Origin: an uncultured Clostridia bacterium
GTDB taxonomy: Bacteria; Bacillota; Clostridia; TANB77; CAG-508
Assembly: GCA_947623595.1 (NCBI GenBank)
Contig: CANQHC010000019.1
Coordinates: forward strand, 1-41,444
DNA length: 41,444 nucleotides
Reading direction: 5' to 3'
The notes under the pieces were generated by a model. That model was not told the origin of the DNA. It saw only the letters and a list, made by a program, of their open reading frames with translations, and did not search any database. Positions 15,887-23,173 of this stretch are shown here, piece by piece (positions within the stretch are counted from its first letter, which is position 1; each line of letters starts with the position of its first letter). Position numbers and translations under genes: made by a program.

Positions 15887-16636
15887 ATGTTAAAAATACT
15901 AGTTAATGGTATTGCAGGTAAAATGGGAACTGAAGTTGCAAAATGTATAAGAAATGATAAGTCCATTCATCTTCTTGGAGGATTGGATAAACATATTATT
16001 CATAATCTTCCCTATCCTGTTTTTGACAATATTAAAGATGTCTTAGAAAAGCCAAATGTAATAATTGACTTTTCAATTCCAGAAGCTACTATATCCATTC
16101 TTCCATTTGTTTTGCAAAATAAAATTCCAATTGTAATTGCTACAACAGGTTTTTCTACAGAAGCTCAAAATAAAATTGAAGAAGCTAGTATGCAAATACC
16201 AATATTTCAATCTGCCAATATGTCTTATGAAATGGCAATAATAAATAATATTGTCACACAAATTTCAAAAAAACTACCTAATTCAGAAATTGAAATCGTA
16301 GAAACACATCATAATAGAAAAAAAGATGCTCCTAGTGGAACTGCTCTTATGCTAGCAAACAGTATTAATGAAGCAAATAATAATATTTATCATTTTAATT
16401 TAAACAGATTTGAAAATTCTTCGAAAAGAAATCCAAAAGAAATTGGATTTTCAAGTATTAGAGGTGGAAATATTGTTGGCGAACATCAAGTTCTATTTTT
16501 CAATGAATATGAAACATTAGAAATAAAACATAGTGCATATTCTAGAACTATTTTTGCTGAAGGTGCTATTAAAGCAGCAAAATTTTTAGTAAATCAAAAT
16601 CCTGGGATATATGATATGAATTCTTTAATAAATTAG
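15887..16636 (+). CDS. dapB: 4-hydroxy-tetrahydrodipicolinate reductase
   Basis: 249 residues. Reduces the DapA product with NAD(P)H toward diaminopimelate and lysine. The nucleotide-binding loop is GIAGKMG (8-14), followed by IIDFSIPEA and IATTGF. The catalytic signature ETHHNRKKDAPSGTA (about 138-152) contains the paired histidines and the lysine, and IRGGNIVGEH is present. AGAAAGGA lies 8 bases before the ATG. Together with asd and dapA it covers steps 2 to 4 from aspartate to diaminopimelate. Confidence 0.95.
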   Translation: MLKILVNGIAGKMGTEVAKCIRNDKSIHLLGGLDKHIIHNLPYPVFDNIKDVLEKPNVIIDFSIPEATISILPFVLQNKIPIVIATTGFSTEAQNKIEEASMQIPIFQSANMSYEMAIINNIVTQISKKLPNSEIEIVETHHNRKKDAPSGTALMLANSINEANNNIYHFNLNRFENSSKRNPKEIGFSSIRGGNIVGEHQVLFFNEYETLEIKHSAYSRTIFAEGAIKAAKFLVNQNPGIYDMNSLIN

Positions 16637-16646
16637 ATTTTTTTAG

Positions 16647-16669
16647 GCAAAGAAATTATCTTTGCTTTT
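16647..16669 (+). terminator. Terminator of dapB
   Basis: GCAAAG (16647-16652) and CTTTGC (16660-16665) close a 7-base loop and are followed by TTTTC. A second small hairpin, TCAAAG/CTTTGA at 16702-16723, may end the convergent DUF4363 transcript but lacks a clean T-run. Confidence 0.65.
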
Positions 16670-16758
16670 CTTATATGAAAATTGTCAGATTTTTTTATAA
16701 ATCAAAGGCTTTCAAATCTTTGAGCTCACATTACTTTTGCTTGAATGCTACAATTTAG

Positions 16759-17148
16759 TTAAAATATATTTACAATTTTTAATGCTGTCTTATCTTTAAT
16801 ATGTTCTAAAATAAAAGAACAATTATCTAAATTTTCTACAGCCATTTTATATTCTTCTGTCTCTATATCTGCTTTTAGTTTTGTAAGTTCAACTTCAACT
16901 TTTTCCAATTCATTATGTTCTATATAATAAGCCATTACTTCATTTTTTACCTTCCAATTTTCGTAAATATCTTTCATCTTTTTTTCACTTTCATCTTTAT
17001 TTACATTATCTTTTATTATTTCTCCTCGTAAAGAAGTTAAATTCTCTTTTATTTCTTCTACTGCATTTTTAGTATTATTTTGTGTAATAATGTTCCCAAT
17101 TACGATAATTGCTATAACAACTAAAGTAATAATAATTTCTTTATACAT
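16759..17148 (-). CDS. DUF4363 family membrane-anchored protein
   Basis: 129 residues: one N-terminal membrane helix (about 5-21), then a helical, charged extracytoplasmic part. WKVKNEVMAYYIEHNELEKVE and a C-terminal NLDNCSFILEHIKDK are typical of DUF4363, a family of unknown function. It lies 14 bases after the DUF421 gene with AAGGAG before its ATG. The DUF421-DUF4363 pair is common in spore-forming Firmicutes, so the two proteins probably act together in the membrane. Confidence 0.85.
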   Translation of the reverse strand: MYKEIIITLVVIAIIVIGNIITQNNTKNAVEEIKENLTSLRGEIIKDNVNKDESEKKMKDIYENWKVKNEVMAYYIEHNELEKVEVELTKLKADIETEEYKMAVENLDNCSFILEHIKDKTALKIVNIF

Positions 17149-17162
17149 ATTGTAATTTCTCC

Positions 17163-17837
17163 TTATTTATCTGCTTTTTTTTGACAAAATATTTGCCCTT
17201 TTCCATCATAAGTAACTATTAAGGCTTCTTGTGGCCTAATATTAAATTTTTCTACCTGTTTATTTAGCCATCTTTCATCTTTTCCAATCTGTCTTAAATT
17301 TTCCTTCATAATTTTTCCATCTACTATTAAATCATATGGAATTCCTTCATAATCTGGATTTATATTAAAGTCCTCCGGTGTAGTTGTTCTTTTATTGGGT
17401 TTTTGTATAACAGTTACTTGTCCATTTGTTTCTAATATGGCATATTCTACATCTCCAAGGTTCACCACATTGTTTCCTCTAAGTCTTTCTTGTAATTCAT
17501 TTAGTGTAAATCTCTCTTTTTTTAATGCTTGTTCATCAATTTTTCCTCTATAAATTAGTAATGTAGGTTTTCCACATAAGATTTCTCTTGCTTTCATACT
17601 TTTAATATTGACAAGTGAAATTAATAAATGCATTACTAACAATCCAAAAATAGGTATGATTCCATTCCAAATTGGAATTCCTGCATCTGTCATTGGAATT
17701 GAAGCTAAATCTGCAATCATAATAGAAATTGCAAGTTCAAATGGTTGTAATTGGCCTATTTCCCTTTTTCCCATAAATCTCATTACAATTAATACTATTA
17801 TGTATAAAAAAATAGTTCTTATCAAAGTGACTAACAT
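17163..17837 (-). CDS. DUF421 family membrane protein (YetF/YcaP-like)
   Basis: 224 residues. Three N-terminal membrane helices (about 5-22, 35-50, 60-78) with the family signature RFMGKREIGQLQPFE (21-35) are followed by two cytoplasmic beta-barrel-like segments containing LLIYRGKIDEQALKKERFT and ALIVTYDGKGQIF. This is the layout of B. subtilis YetF and YdfS, whose role is still unclear. AAAAAGGAG precedes the ATG. It is the first gene of a two-gene unit with DUF4363. Confidence 0.92.
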   Translation of the reverse strand: MLVTLIRTIFLYIIVLIVMRFMGKREIGQLQPFELAISIMIADLASIPMTDAGIPIWNGIIPIFGLLVMHLLISLVNIKSMKAREILCGKPTLLIYRGKIDEQALKKERFTLNELQERLRGNNVVNLGDVEYAILETNGQVTVIQKPNKRTTTPEDFNINPDYEGIPYDLIVDGKIMKENLRQIGKDERWLNKQVEKFNIRPQEALIVTYDGKGQIFCQKKADK

Positions 17838-17989
17838 TAATTTTTCTCCTTTTTCATTTTATTATCATTTTAAACAAAAAAAAATAATTTATTCATTGTT
17901 TGAATAAATTTTTATTTTTCGCTAATAATAATTTATGAAACCAAGAAATTTCAACATTGACAATTCTTAAAAGCAAGGAGGTTTTAGTT

Positions 17990-18370
17990 ATGTCAGATAA
18001 TCAAACAAACACGCAAACAAGCTCAAATACTAAAGGTACCGTATGGCAAATAATTGGTAGATTAATTACTGCTGGAGTTGTACTTGCTATTACAGCTTTT
18101 TTCACACCAGGATTTCAAATTAGTGGTTTTTGGGCATTAGCTGCTGCAGCTATTGTTCTTACTATTATTGATTATTTAATCACTCGTTTTACTGGCTTAC
18201 ATGCAAGTTCTTTTGGTAAAGGTTTTGTAGGATTTGTTCTTTCTGCGGTTGTATTATATGTAACTCAATACTTTGTAGCAGGATATACTGTGTCTTGGAT
18301 GGCTGCAATTATTGGTGCTTTAGTATATGGTGTTGTAGATTATTTCTTACCTGGCGAACAACAAGCTTAG
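17990..18370 (+). CDS. Four-helix holin-like membrane protein (YvlD/phage_holin_4_2 family)
   Basis: 126 residues: a polar Asn/Thr/Ser-rich N-terminus (1-22), then four membrane helices (about 26-45, 52-70, 80-100, 106-121) with the motifs PGFQISGFWALAAAA and YGVVDYFLPG. This is the PF04020 type represented by B. subtilis YvlD, a general membrane protein and not evidence of a phage. The ATG at 17990 has AAGGAGG 8 bases upstream; the start at 17957 has no ribosome site. A bidirectional terminator follows. Confidence 0.85.
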   Translation: MSDNQTNTQTSSNTKGTVWQIIGRLITAGVVLAITAFFTPGFQISGFWALAAAAIVLTIIDYLITRFTGLHASSFGKGFVGFVLSAVVLYVTQYFVAGYTVSWMAAIIGALVYGVVDYFLPGEQQA

Positions 18371-18396
18371 TCAATTATTAAAATAGGTATTAAAAG

Positions 18397-18446
18397 ACGA
18401 GGATAGAAAATACTAATTTTATTTTTTAATTAGTTTCCATCCTCGT
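18397..18446. terminator. Bidirectional terminator between YvlD-like gene and glmU
   Basis: ACGAGGAT...CTAATTTT pairs with AATTAG...ATCCTCGT in a long, slightly imperfect stem. It lies between two converging genes. Confidence 0.8.
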
Positions 18447-18466
18447 TATATCAATTAAAATATATT

Positions 18467-19717
18467 TTATTTTCCTTTATTCCATTCTTCTTTATTTATT
18501 TGTCTTTCTCTTGCCACTGATAATGCTTCTGATGGTACATCTTGTGTAATTGTTGAACCTGCTGCTACTAATACATGATTTCCTAAAGTTACTGGTGCTA
18601 CTAAATTAACATTTGATCCAATAAAACAATTATCACCTATTACTGTTTTATGCTTATTTTTTCCATCATAGTTACATGTAATTGTTCCACAACCAATGTT
18701 ACATTTTTCTCCAATTGTGCAATCACCCATATATGATAAATGTGGAACTTTAGAGCCTTCTCCAATTATTGCTTTCTTTATTTCAACAAAACTACCCACT
18801 TTTACTTTGTTTGCAAGCTTACAACCTTCACGAATATATGCATTAGGACCTATATTACAATCTTCACCTATTACTACACCTGATTTAATTGTAGTGTTTG
18901 GATGTATTACAGTATCAATTCCTATTTCAACGTCATCATAAATATAAGTTGTATTCATATCTTCTATTGTAACACCATTATTCATATGCATTGTATTAAT
19001 TCTTATTCTTAAAAATCTAGAAAGCATTTCCAATTGTACTTTGGTGTTCAAACTTAGAATTTCAGTATTATCTTCTACCAAAACTCCACCTATCTTTTCT
19101 CCTTGAGTATAAAGCATTTTTATAACATCAGTTAAATAATAAAGCCCCATACTACTTTTTTCTAATTTATCAATAATTCCTAACAACTTTTCAATATCAA
19201 AGCAGTATAAACCAGCATTTACTTCTAATAGATTTTTTTGAGCTTCTGTCAATTCTCTTTCTTCTATAATTTCTGAAATTTGGTTATCTTTTCTAATAAT
19301 TCTTCCATATCCTACAGGCTCACTAATAATTCCTGTTAAAACAGTAGCTACTTCTTTTTCTGATTTTTCAACCACATTTCTTATAGTATCAGAAGTAATT
19401 AATGGAATATTTCCATTTGCAATAAGAACTTTTCCCTTTTTCTTTTCTAAATATGGAATTACCTGCATTATAGCATGCCCTGTTCCCAAACATTTTTCTT
19501 GATAAAGGTATGTAACTTCATCTTTTAAAATTGCTTGAATTTCATCTTTATTTTCACCTACAATAACAGCCACATCGTCTATTCCAGCTTTTTTTATACT
19601 TTCTACTACTCTTCTAATAACTGCCTTTCCATATAATTCCTGTGCCAATTTTGATTTTTTAGATTTCATTCTGTTATCTGTTCCTGCTGCCATTACTAAA
19701 CCTATTACCTTCTCCAT
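18467..19717 (-). CDS. glmU: GlmU-like protein: acetyltransferase intact, uridyltransferase site degenerate
   Basis: 416 residues (bifunctional GlmU is about 450-460). GlmU acetylates glucosamine-1-P and then makes UDP-GlcNAc. The C-terminal left-handed beta-helix (about 235-405) keeps its active-site residues: HLSYMGD (catalytic His), NIGCGTITCNYDG, and VAAGSTI. In the N-terminal domain the usual GxGTRM loop reads AAGTDNRMKS and the Mg-binding GD(V)P motif reads NGNIP, so the catalytic aspartate is asparagine. The first activity may therefore be kept and the second lost. The adjacent UDPGP-type gene could supply the uridylyl transfer. Its SD is set behind a stem-loop. Confidence 0.88.
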   Translation of the reverse strand: MEKVIGLVMAAGTDNRMKSKKSKLAQELYGKAVIRRVVESIKKAGIDDVAVIVGENKDEIQAILKDEVTYLYQEKCLGTGHAIMQVIPYLEKKKGKVLIANGNIPLITSDTIRNVVEKSEKEVATVLTGIISEPVGYGRIIRKDNQISEIIEERELTEAQKNLLEVNAGLYCFDIEKLLGIIDKLEKSSMGLYYLTDVIKMLYTQGEKIGGVLVEDNTEILSLNTKVQLEMLSRFLRIRINTMHMNNGVTIEDMNTTYIYDDVEIGIDTVIHPNTTIKSGVVIGEDCNIGPNAYIREGCKLANKVKVGSFVEIKKAIIGEGSKVPHLSYMGDCTIGEKCNIGCGTITCNYDGKNKHKTVIGDNCFIGSNVNLVAPVTLGNHVLVAAGSTITQDVPSEALSVARERQINKEEWNKGK

Positions 19718-19726
19718 AATTATTTA

Positions 19727-19760
19727 TTGTTAGCTAAAATTTGTGCTAACAATCCTCCTT
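19727..19760 (-). promoter_or_regulatory. SD-hairpin-start element of glmU
   Basis: On the minus strand AAGGAGG (19754-19760), one base, a perfect 8-bp stem TTGTTAGC/GCTAACAA with a 10-base loop (19727-19752), then 9 bases to the ATG at 19717. The sizes of stem and loop equal those at upp and asd although the sequence differs. Confidence 0.75.
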
Positions 19761-19761
19761 C

Positions 19762-21015
19762 CTATTTCGAATTTATTATATTTTTTTGCATTTTTGCATT
19801 ATATAAGCTTACTGCGGTTTCTGGGCTATCAGTTCCTTCTCTATTTTTTACTGGTGCAAATTCATCTTCTCTTTTCACCCTTAAAATAGTCATATCTTCG
19901 TATCTTCCAAATGCATCAAAAATAAATGTTTCAAATTTGTACACATTTGGCTTATCTGACTCTATATATTCTCCATTTTCAGCCAAATAACCTGATTTTT
20001 TGAAGGCAGCATGATATGGAAGTTTTATATCTGCCAAATTTTCTAATACAGTACGGTGAAATAAATAATTTGCAATATTTACTTCTCCATATATTAGCTC
20101 TCCATTTTCATCAACTTCTTCAGCCATTTCCTGTGGTAAGTCAATATATTCTATGATTTTAGGTTTTCCATTCATCTTACAAAAAACTCCAACTTTTTCT
20201 TTTGGATTAGTTTTTGCAACTGACTTTGCTGCTATTTTTCTATTTTCTTGTACAGTTAATCCTAATAATAATGGATCTATAAAATTTGATAAAATATTAT
20301 CAACATTACTAATAAAAATCCACTCTATTCCATCTTTTTTCATTTCTTGCAACAAACCTGATTTTGCAATAGCCTCATAAATTCCACCATTTCCATCTGC
20401 TGCTTCCTTAATTTGTTTTTCCTTATTTAATATTAGCTTTCCATTTGTATCAATTAATGGTAACTCCCCCTGTACAAAGAATTTTACCTTTGATTTATCA
20501 TAATTAAAATATTCATGTTCTTCAAAAAATTCTACTGTTTGCTTATTATTTTCCCTGCTTGTCATAATATACCATGGTATATTAATTTTATATTTTTTTT
20601 GAGCTTGTTTAAGAGTGTCTACAATGATTTCAAATAAATATTTTTCACCATTTATCGTATTTAATAAATATGTACCTTTTGGAGCTACATGCCCAAGCCT
20701 TGTGCCTTGACCACCAGCCATAGTAATTACTGCATAATGCCCAGAAGAAATTATATCATTACCTATTTGTTCTAGTTCTAATTTTTTCTCATCCGATATT
20801 TTTGCTTTATCTTTATAAGGAATATGTTCGATCTTTTTTTCTTCTATGCAAGTTTCTTTTTGTGTTGTCTGAAATAAATCTTTCAATTGTTCAAAATCAA
20901 TTTTTAAAATTTGTTCTTCTAATTTTTTCTTTTCTTCTTCTGTTAATAAGTCAAGATAATTTAATATATGTTCCTGATGATATTTTTTTAATATTTCAAC
21001 TGTTTTGCATTCCAT
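19762..21015 (-). CDS. UDPGP-family UDP-N-acetylhexosamine/UTP-sugar pyrophosphorylase
   Basis: 417 residues, similar to eukaryote-type UDP-GlcNAc pyrophosphorylases. It joins UTP and a sugar-1-phosphate. Motifs: a helical N-terminus (1-75), the nucleotide loop MAGGQGTRLGHVAPKG (about 99-114), GNGGIYEAI (sugar binding) and FISNVDNIL. The last helix is lysine/asparagine-rich. AAGGGGG precedes the ATG by 6 bases. It lies 44 bases upstream of glmU in the same direction, which suggests a shared role in making UDP-GlcNAc for peptidoglycan. The exact sugar cannot be fixed from motifs alone. Confidence 0.88.
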   Translation of the reverse strand: MECKTVEILKKYHQEHILNYLDLLTEEEKKKLEEQILKIDFEQLKDLFQTTQKETCIEEKKIEHIPYKDKAKISDEKKLELEQIGNDIISSGHYAVITMAGGQGTRLGHVAPKGTYLLNTINGEKYLFEIIVDTLKQAQKKYKINIPWYIMTSRENNKQTVEFFEEHEYFNYDKSKVKFFVQGELPLIDTNGKLILNKEKQIKEAADGNGGIYEAIAKSGLLQEMKKDGIEWIFISNVDNILSNFIDPLLLGLTVQENRKIAAKSVAKTNPKEKVGVFCKMNGKPKIIEYIDLPQEMAEEVDENGELIYGEVNIANYLFHRTVLENLADIKLPYHAAFKKSGYLAENGEYIESDKPNVYKFETFIFDAFGRYEDMTILRVKREDEFAPVKNREGTDSPETAVSLYNAKMQKNIINSK

Positions 21016-21102
21016 AAATATCCCCCTTATATATTATGCAGAATATCTAAAATTGCCCCTTTTACAATTTTCACACAAAAAGTTATATCATAAAATAAAA
21101 AA

Positions 21103-21138
21103 AAAGGCAACTCCCCCAAAAAAGGCGAAGTAGCCACA
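21103..21138 (-). terminator. Terminator of the 86-residue membrane protein gene
   Basis: On the minus strand GGCTACT and AGTTGCC pair with one mismatch around a G/C-containing loop, followed by nine T. Confidence 0.75.
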
Positions 21139-21155
21139 TATTTTTATAATTTTCA

Positions 21156-21416
21156 TTAATATTGTAAAGAAGAATATAAAGCAGTACCTGTAACCATAGT
21201 TATAATTAACATTAATACCATAAATATTACTGCAACTAATAAACCACAAAAATAAGAACGTGCAAAGTTTCTACGATTTATGTTGGTTGAATCCAATGCA
21301 AATATAATTGCACATATGAATCCAACTAATGGTATAGCAAATAATAAATTATAGCCAAAATATGCCCATGGCGAAAGAACTCTATATTCACTAGGTATAT
21401 TTGGATTATTTTCCAT
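21156..21416 (-). CDS. Small two-helix membrane protein, unknown
   Basis: 86 residues. A polar N-terminus (MENNPNIPSEYRVLSPW) precedes two hydrophobic helices (about 20-40 and 56-78) joined by a loop with NINRRNFARSYF. This N-terminus and the short loop resemble small Clostridial membrane proteins of unknown role. The ATG at 21416 has AAGGGGG 7 bases upstream; an upstream start at 21449 would only add residues over the ribosome site. It has its own terminator. Confidence 0.7.
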   Translation of the reverse strand: MENNPNIPSEYRVLSPWAYFGYNLLFAIPLVGFICAIIFALDSTNINRRNFARSYFCGLLVAVIFMVLMLIITMVTGTALYSSLQY

Positions 21417-21501
21417 CTCTTTTCCCCCTTTTTTTCTACATATTATCACTTTATTTTATTAAATTCAATTATTTTTTACAAATATTTTTATTTATGTATG
21501 G

Positions 21502-21570
21502 AATCGTCGCTTTCGTTACTGCTATTGTCAGAGACTAGTCATTAACAATAACTTATCTTTAGCGACGATT
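21502..21570. ncRNA. Structured 69-nt inverted-repeat element, unidentified
   Basis: AATCGTCGCT (21502-21511) and AGCGACGATT (21561-21570) form a perfect 10-bp GC-containing stem. Inside lies a second stem (TATTGT/ACAATA) and a palindrome GACTAGTC. There is no clear T-run on either side, so it is not a plain terminator. It lies between two small membrane protein genes on the minus strand and may be a small RNA or an mRNA processing site. Confidence 0.4.
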
Positions 21571-21583
21571 TGCTTTCTTTAGG

Positions 21584-21850
21584 TTAGCAACATTTGTTTC
21601 TATTACATATTTTTTCTATTACTCTTATTATAATTAATATTGCAAGAATTACTGCCAATATAATAAATGCTGGTAATGCAGCTGTAATAACAGCAGCTAC
21701 AGCAGCAATAGAACCAATAATCAATCCTAGTGTAATTCCTAGTAAAATAGATAGTATAAAAATAATTATATCTATACAACATCTTTTTTTATTTTTTTGC
21801 TTTGCCTCAGTAGTACAAATTATAGTACATTTGTTATTGTCTTCGCACAT
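21584..21850 (-). CDS. Small cysteine-rich membrane protein, unknown
   Basis: 88 residues. The N-terminus has three cysteines (C2, C8, C12) in a polar segment, then KKRCC, a hydrophobic core of alanine, isoleucine and glycine (about 27-77, one long or two helices), and a C-terminus NRNKCC. Cysteines cluster at both membrane faces, which could bind metal or form disulfides. GGGGGTG lies 8 bases before the ATG. I do not recognise a named family. Confidence 0.68.
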   Translation of the reverse strand: MCEDNNKCTIICTTEAKQKNKKRCCIDIIIFILSILLGITLGLIIGSIAAVAAVITAALPAFIILAVILAILIIIRVIEKICNRNKCC

Positions 21851-21940
21851 GTTTCTACACCCCCTAGCAATACTTAAATCTTAATAGTATTACTAATATA
21901 TTATATGTGCGAATTCACTATTTTTTGACAGTATTCTTAA

Positions 21941-23149
21941 TTATTCTTTAAAATCCATCATTTCATCAATTTTCATTTGTCTAGCTCTAGTAATTGAATT
22001 ATATCCATATTTTTCTTTTATTTTATCCATTGCTTTATCTAATTTTTGCTGTTTATCATTTTTAGGAGTATCAAATAATGATATCTGTTGTGCTTGCATA
22101 GAAGTTAATTTGTCTACCTTTACACCTATTAGTCTAATTTTTTCTCCTTTATACAATTCCTTTAATACATCTTTAGCTGTTTCAAAAATAATTTTAGTAC
22201 TATTAGTTGGTGTCATTAATGTTCTTTGATGTGAATAGTTTTTAAATTCTTTTGTTCTTATTTGCACTCCAATTGTAGAAGCCAATAGTTCATGTTTTCT
22301 TAAACGGTAAGTAGTCTGTTCTGTAAGTGCTAATAAAACTTCTTCTATTTTTTCAATGTCATTTACATCCTCCGGTAAGGTAGCTGAATTACCGATACAT
22401 TTTGGTTTTTCACGTTCTGAATTTACTATGGATAAATCTATTCCATTAGCATATTGCCATATAGTTTCTCCAAATTTTCCAAACAGACTTATAATATCTT
22501 CTTGTTTTTTTGTTGCCAAATCACCTATTGTGTGAATTCCCAATCTTTCTAATTTTGGAGAGCTTTTTTTGCCTACCATAAATAGATCTGACACTGGTAA
22601 ATTCCACATTTTAGTAGGAATTTCACTCTTATATAATGTATGAACCTTATCAGGCTTTTCAAAATCTGATGCCATTTTTGCTAATATTTTATTAGGTGCT
22701 ACTCCAATATTTACTGTAAACCCTAACTCTTGCTTGACTCTTTTATGAATTTCATATGCTATTTCTATATCTGTTTTATTCTTAGGAATGAAGTTTGTAA
22801 TATCTAAAAAACATTCATCAATTGAAAATCTTTCTATTTGATTAGTATATTCACATAGTAAATTATACAGTGCATCAGAATATTTACGATATATTTTAAA
22901 ATTGCTTGGGTAAATTTGTAAATTTGGACATTTCTGTTTTGCAAAGTATATGGGTTCAGCTGTTTTTATTCCGTATTTTTTAGCTGGAATACTTTTAGCC
23001 AAAACAATTCCTTTTCTTTTTTCTTCATCTCCACCAATAACAGCAGGGATGGTTCTTATATCCACCTCTGCTCCATTTTTTAGCATTTCTACAGCTGTCC
23101 ATGATAAGAAAGCACTATTCACATCTACATGTAAAATCTTTCGTTCCAT
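21941..23149 (-). CDS. dinB: DNA polymerase IV (Y-family)
   Basis: 402 residues. A translesion polymerase that inserts opposite damaged bases. Visible: the first catalytic aspartate in ILHVDVNSAF (4-13), the SIDECFLD motif with the second Asp-Glu pair (about 105-112), helix-hairpin-helix FMVGKKSSPKLERLGIHTIGDL (about 182-203), and the little-finger domain beyond 240. It lacks an obvious C-terminal beta-clamp extension but QQISLFD near residue 372 is a good clamp-binding motif. ATG at 23149 was preferred over the GTG 9 bases upstream because GATGGG lies 8 bases before it. It follows the dxs fusion gene on the same strand by 24 bases. Confidence 0.94.
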   Translation of the reverse strand: MERKILHVDVNSAFLSWTAVEMLKNGAEVDIRTIPAVIGGDEEKRKGIVLAKSIPAKKYGIKTAEPIYFAKQKCPNLQIYPSNFKIYRKYSDALYNLLCEYTNQIERFSIDECFLDITNFIPKNKTDIEIAYEIHKRVKQELGFTVNIGVAPNKILAKMASDFEKPDKVHTLYKSEIPTKMWNLPVSDLFMVGKKSSPKLERLGIHTIGDLATKKQEDIISLFGKFGETIWQYANGIDLSIVNSEREKPKCIGNSATLPEDVNDIEKIEEVLLALTEQTTYRLRKHELLASTIGVQIRTKEFKNYSHQRTLMTPTNSTKIIFETAKDVLKELYKGEKIRLIGVKVDKLTSMQAQQISLFDTPKNDKQQKLDKAMDKIKEKYGYNSITRARQMKIDEMMDFKE

Positions 23150-23173
23150 GAAAGTCACCCATCTTTACTATTT

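Noticed and set aside
17990..18370. Phage holin, suggesting a prophage
   Set aside because: It is a YvlD-type chromosomal membrane protein; no other phage genes are present.
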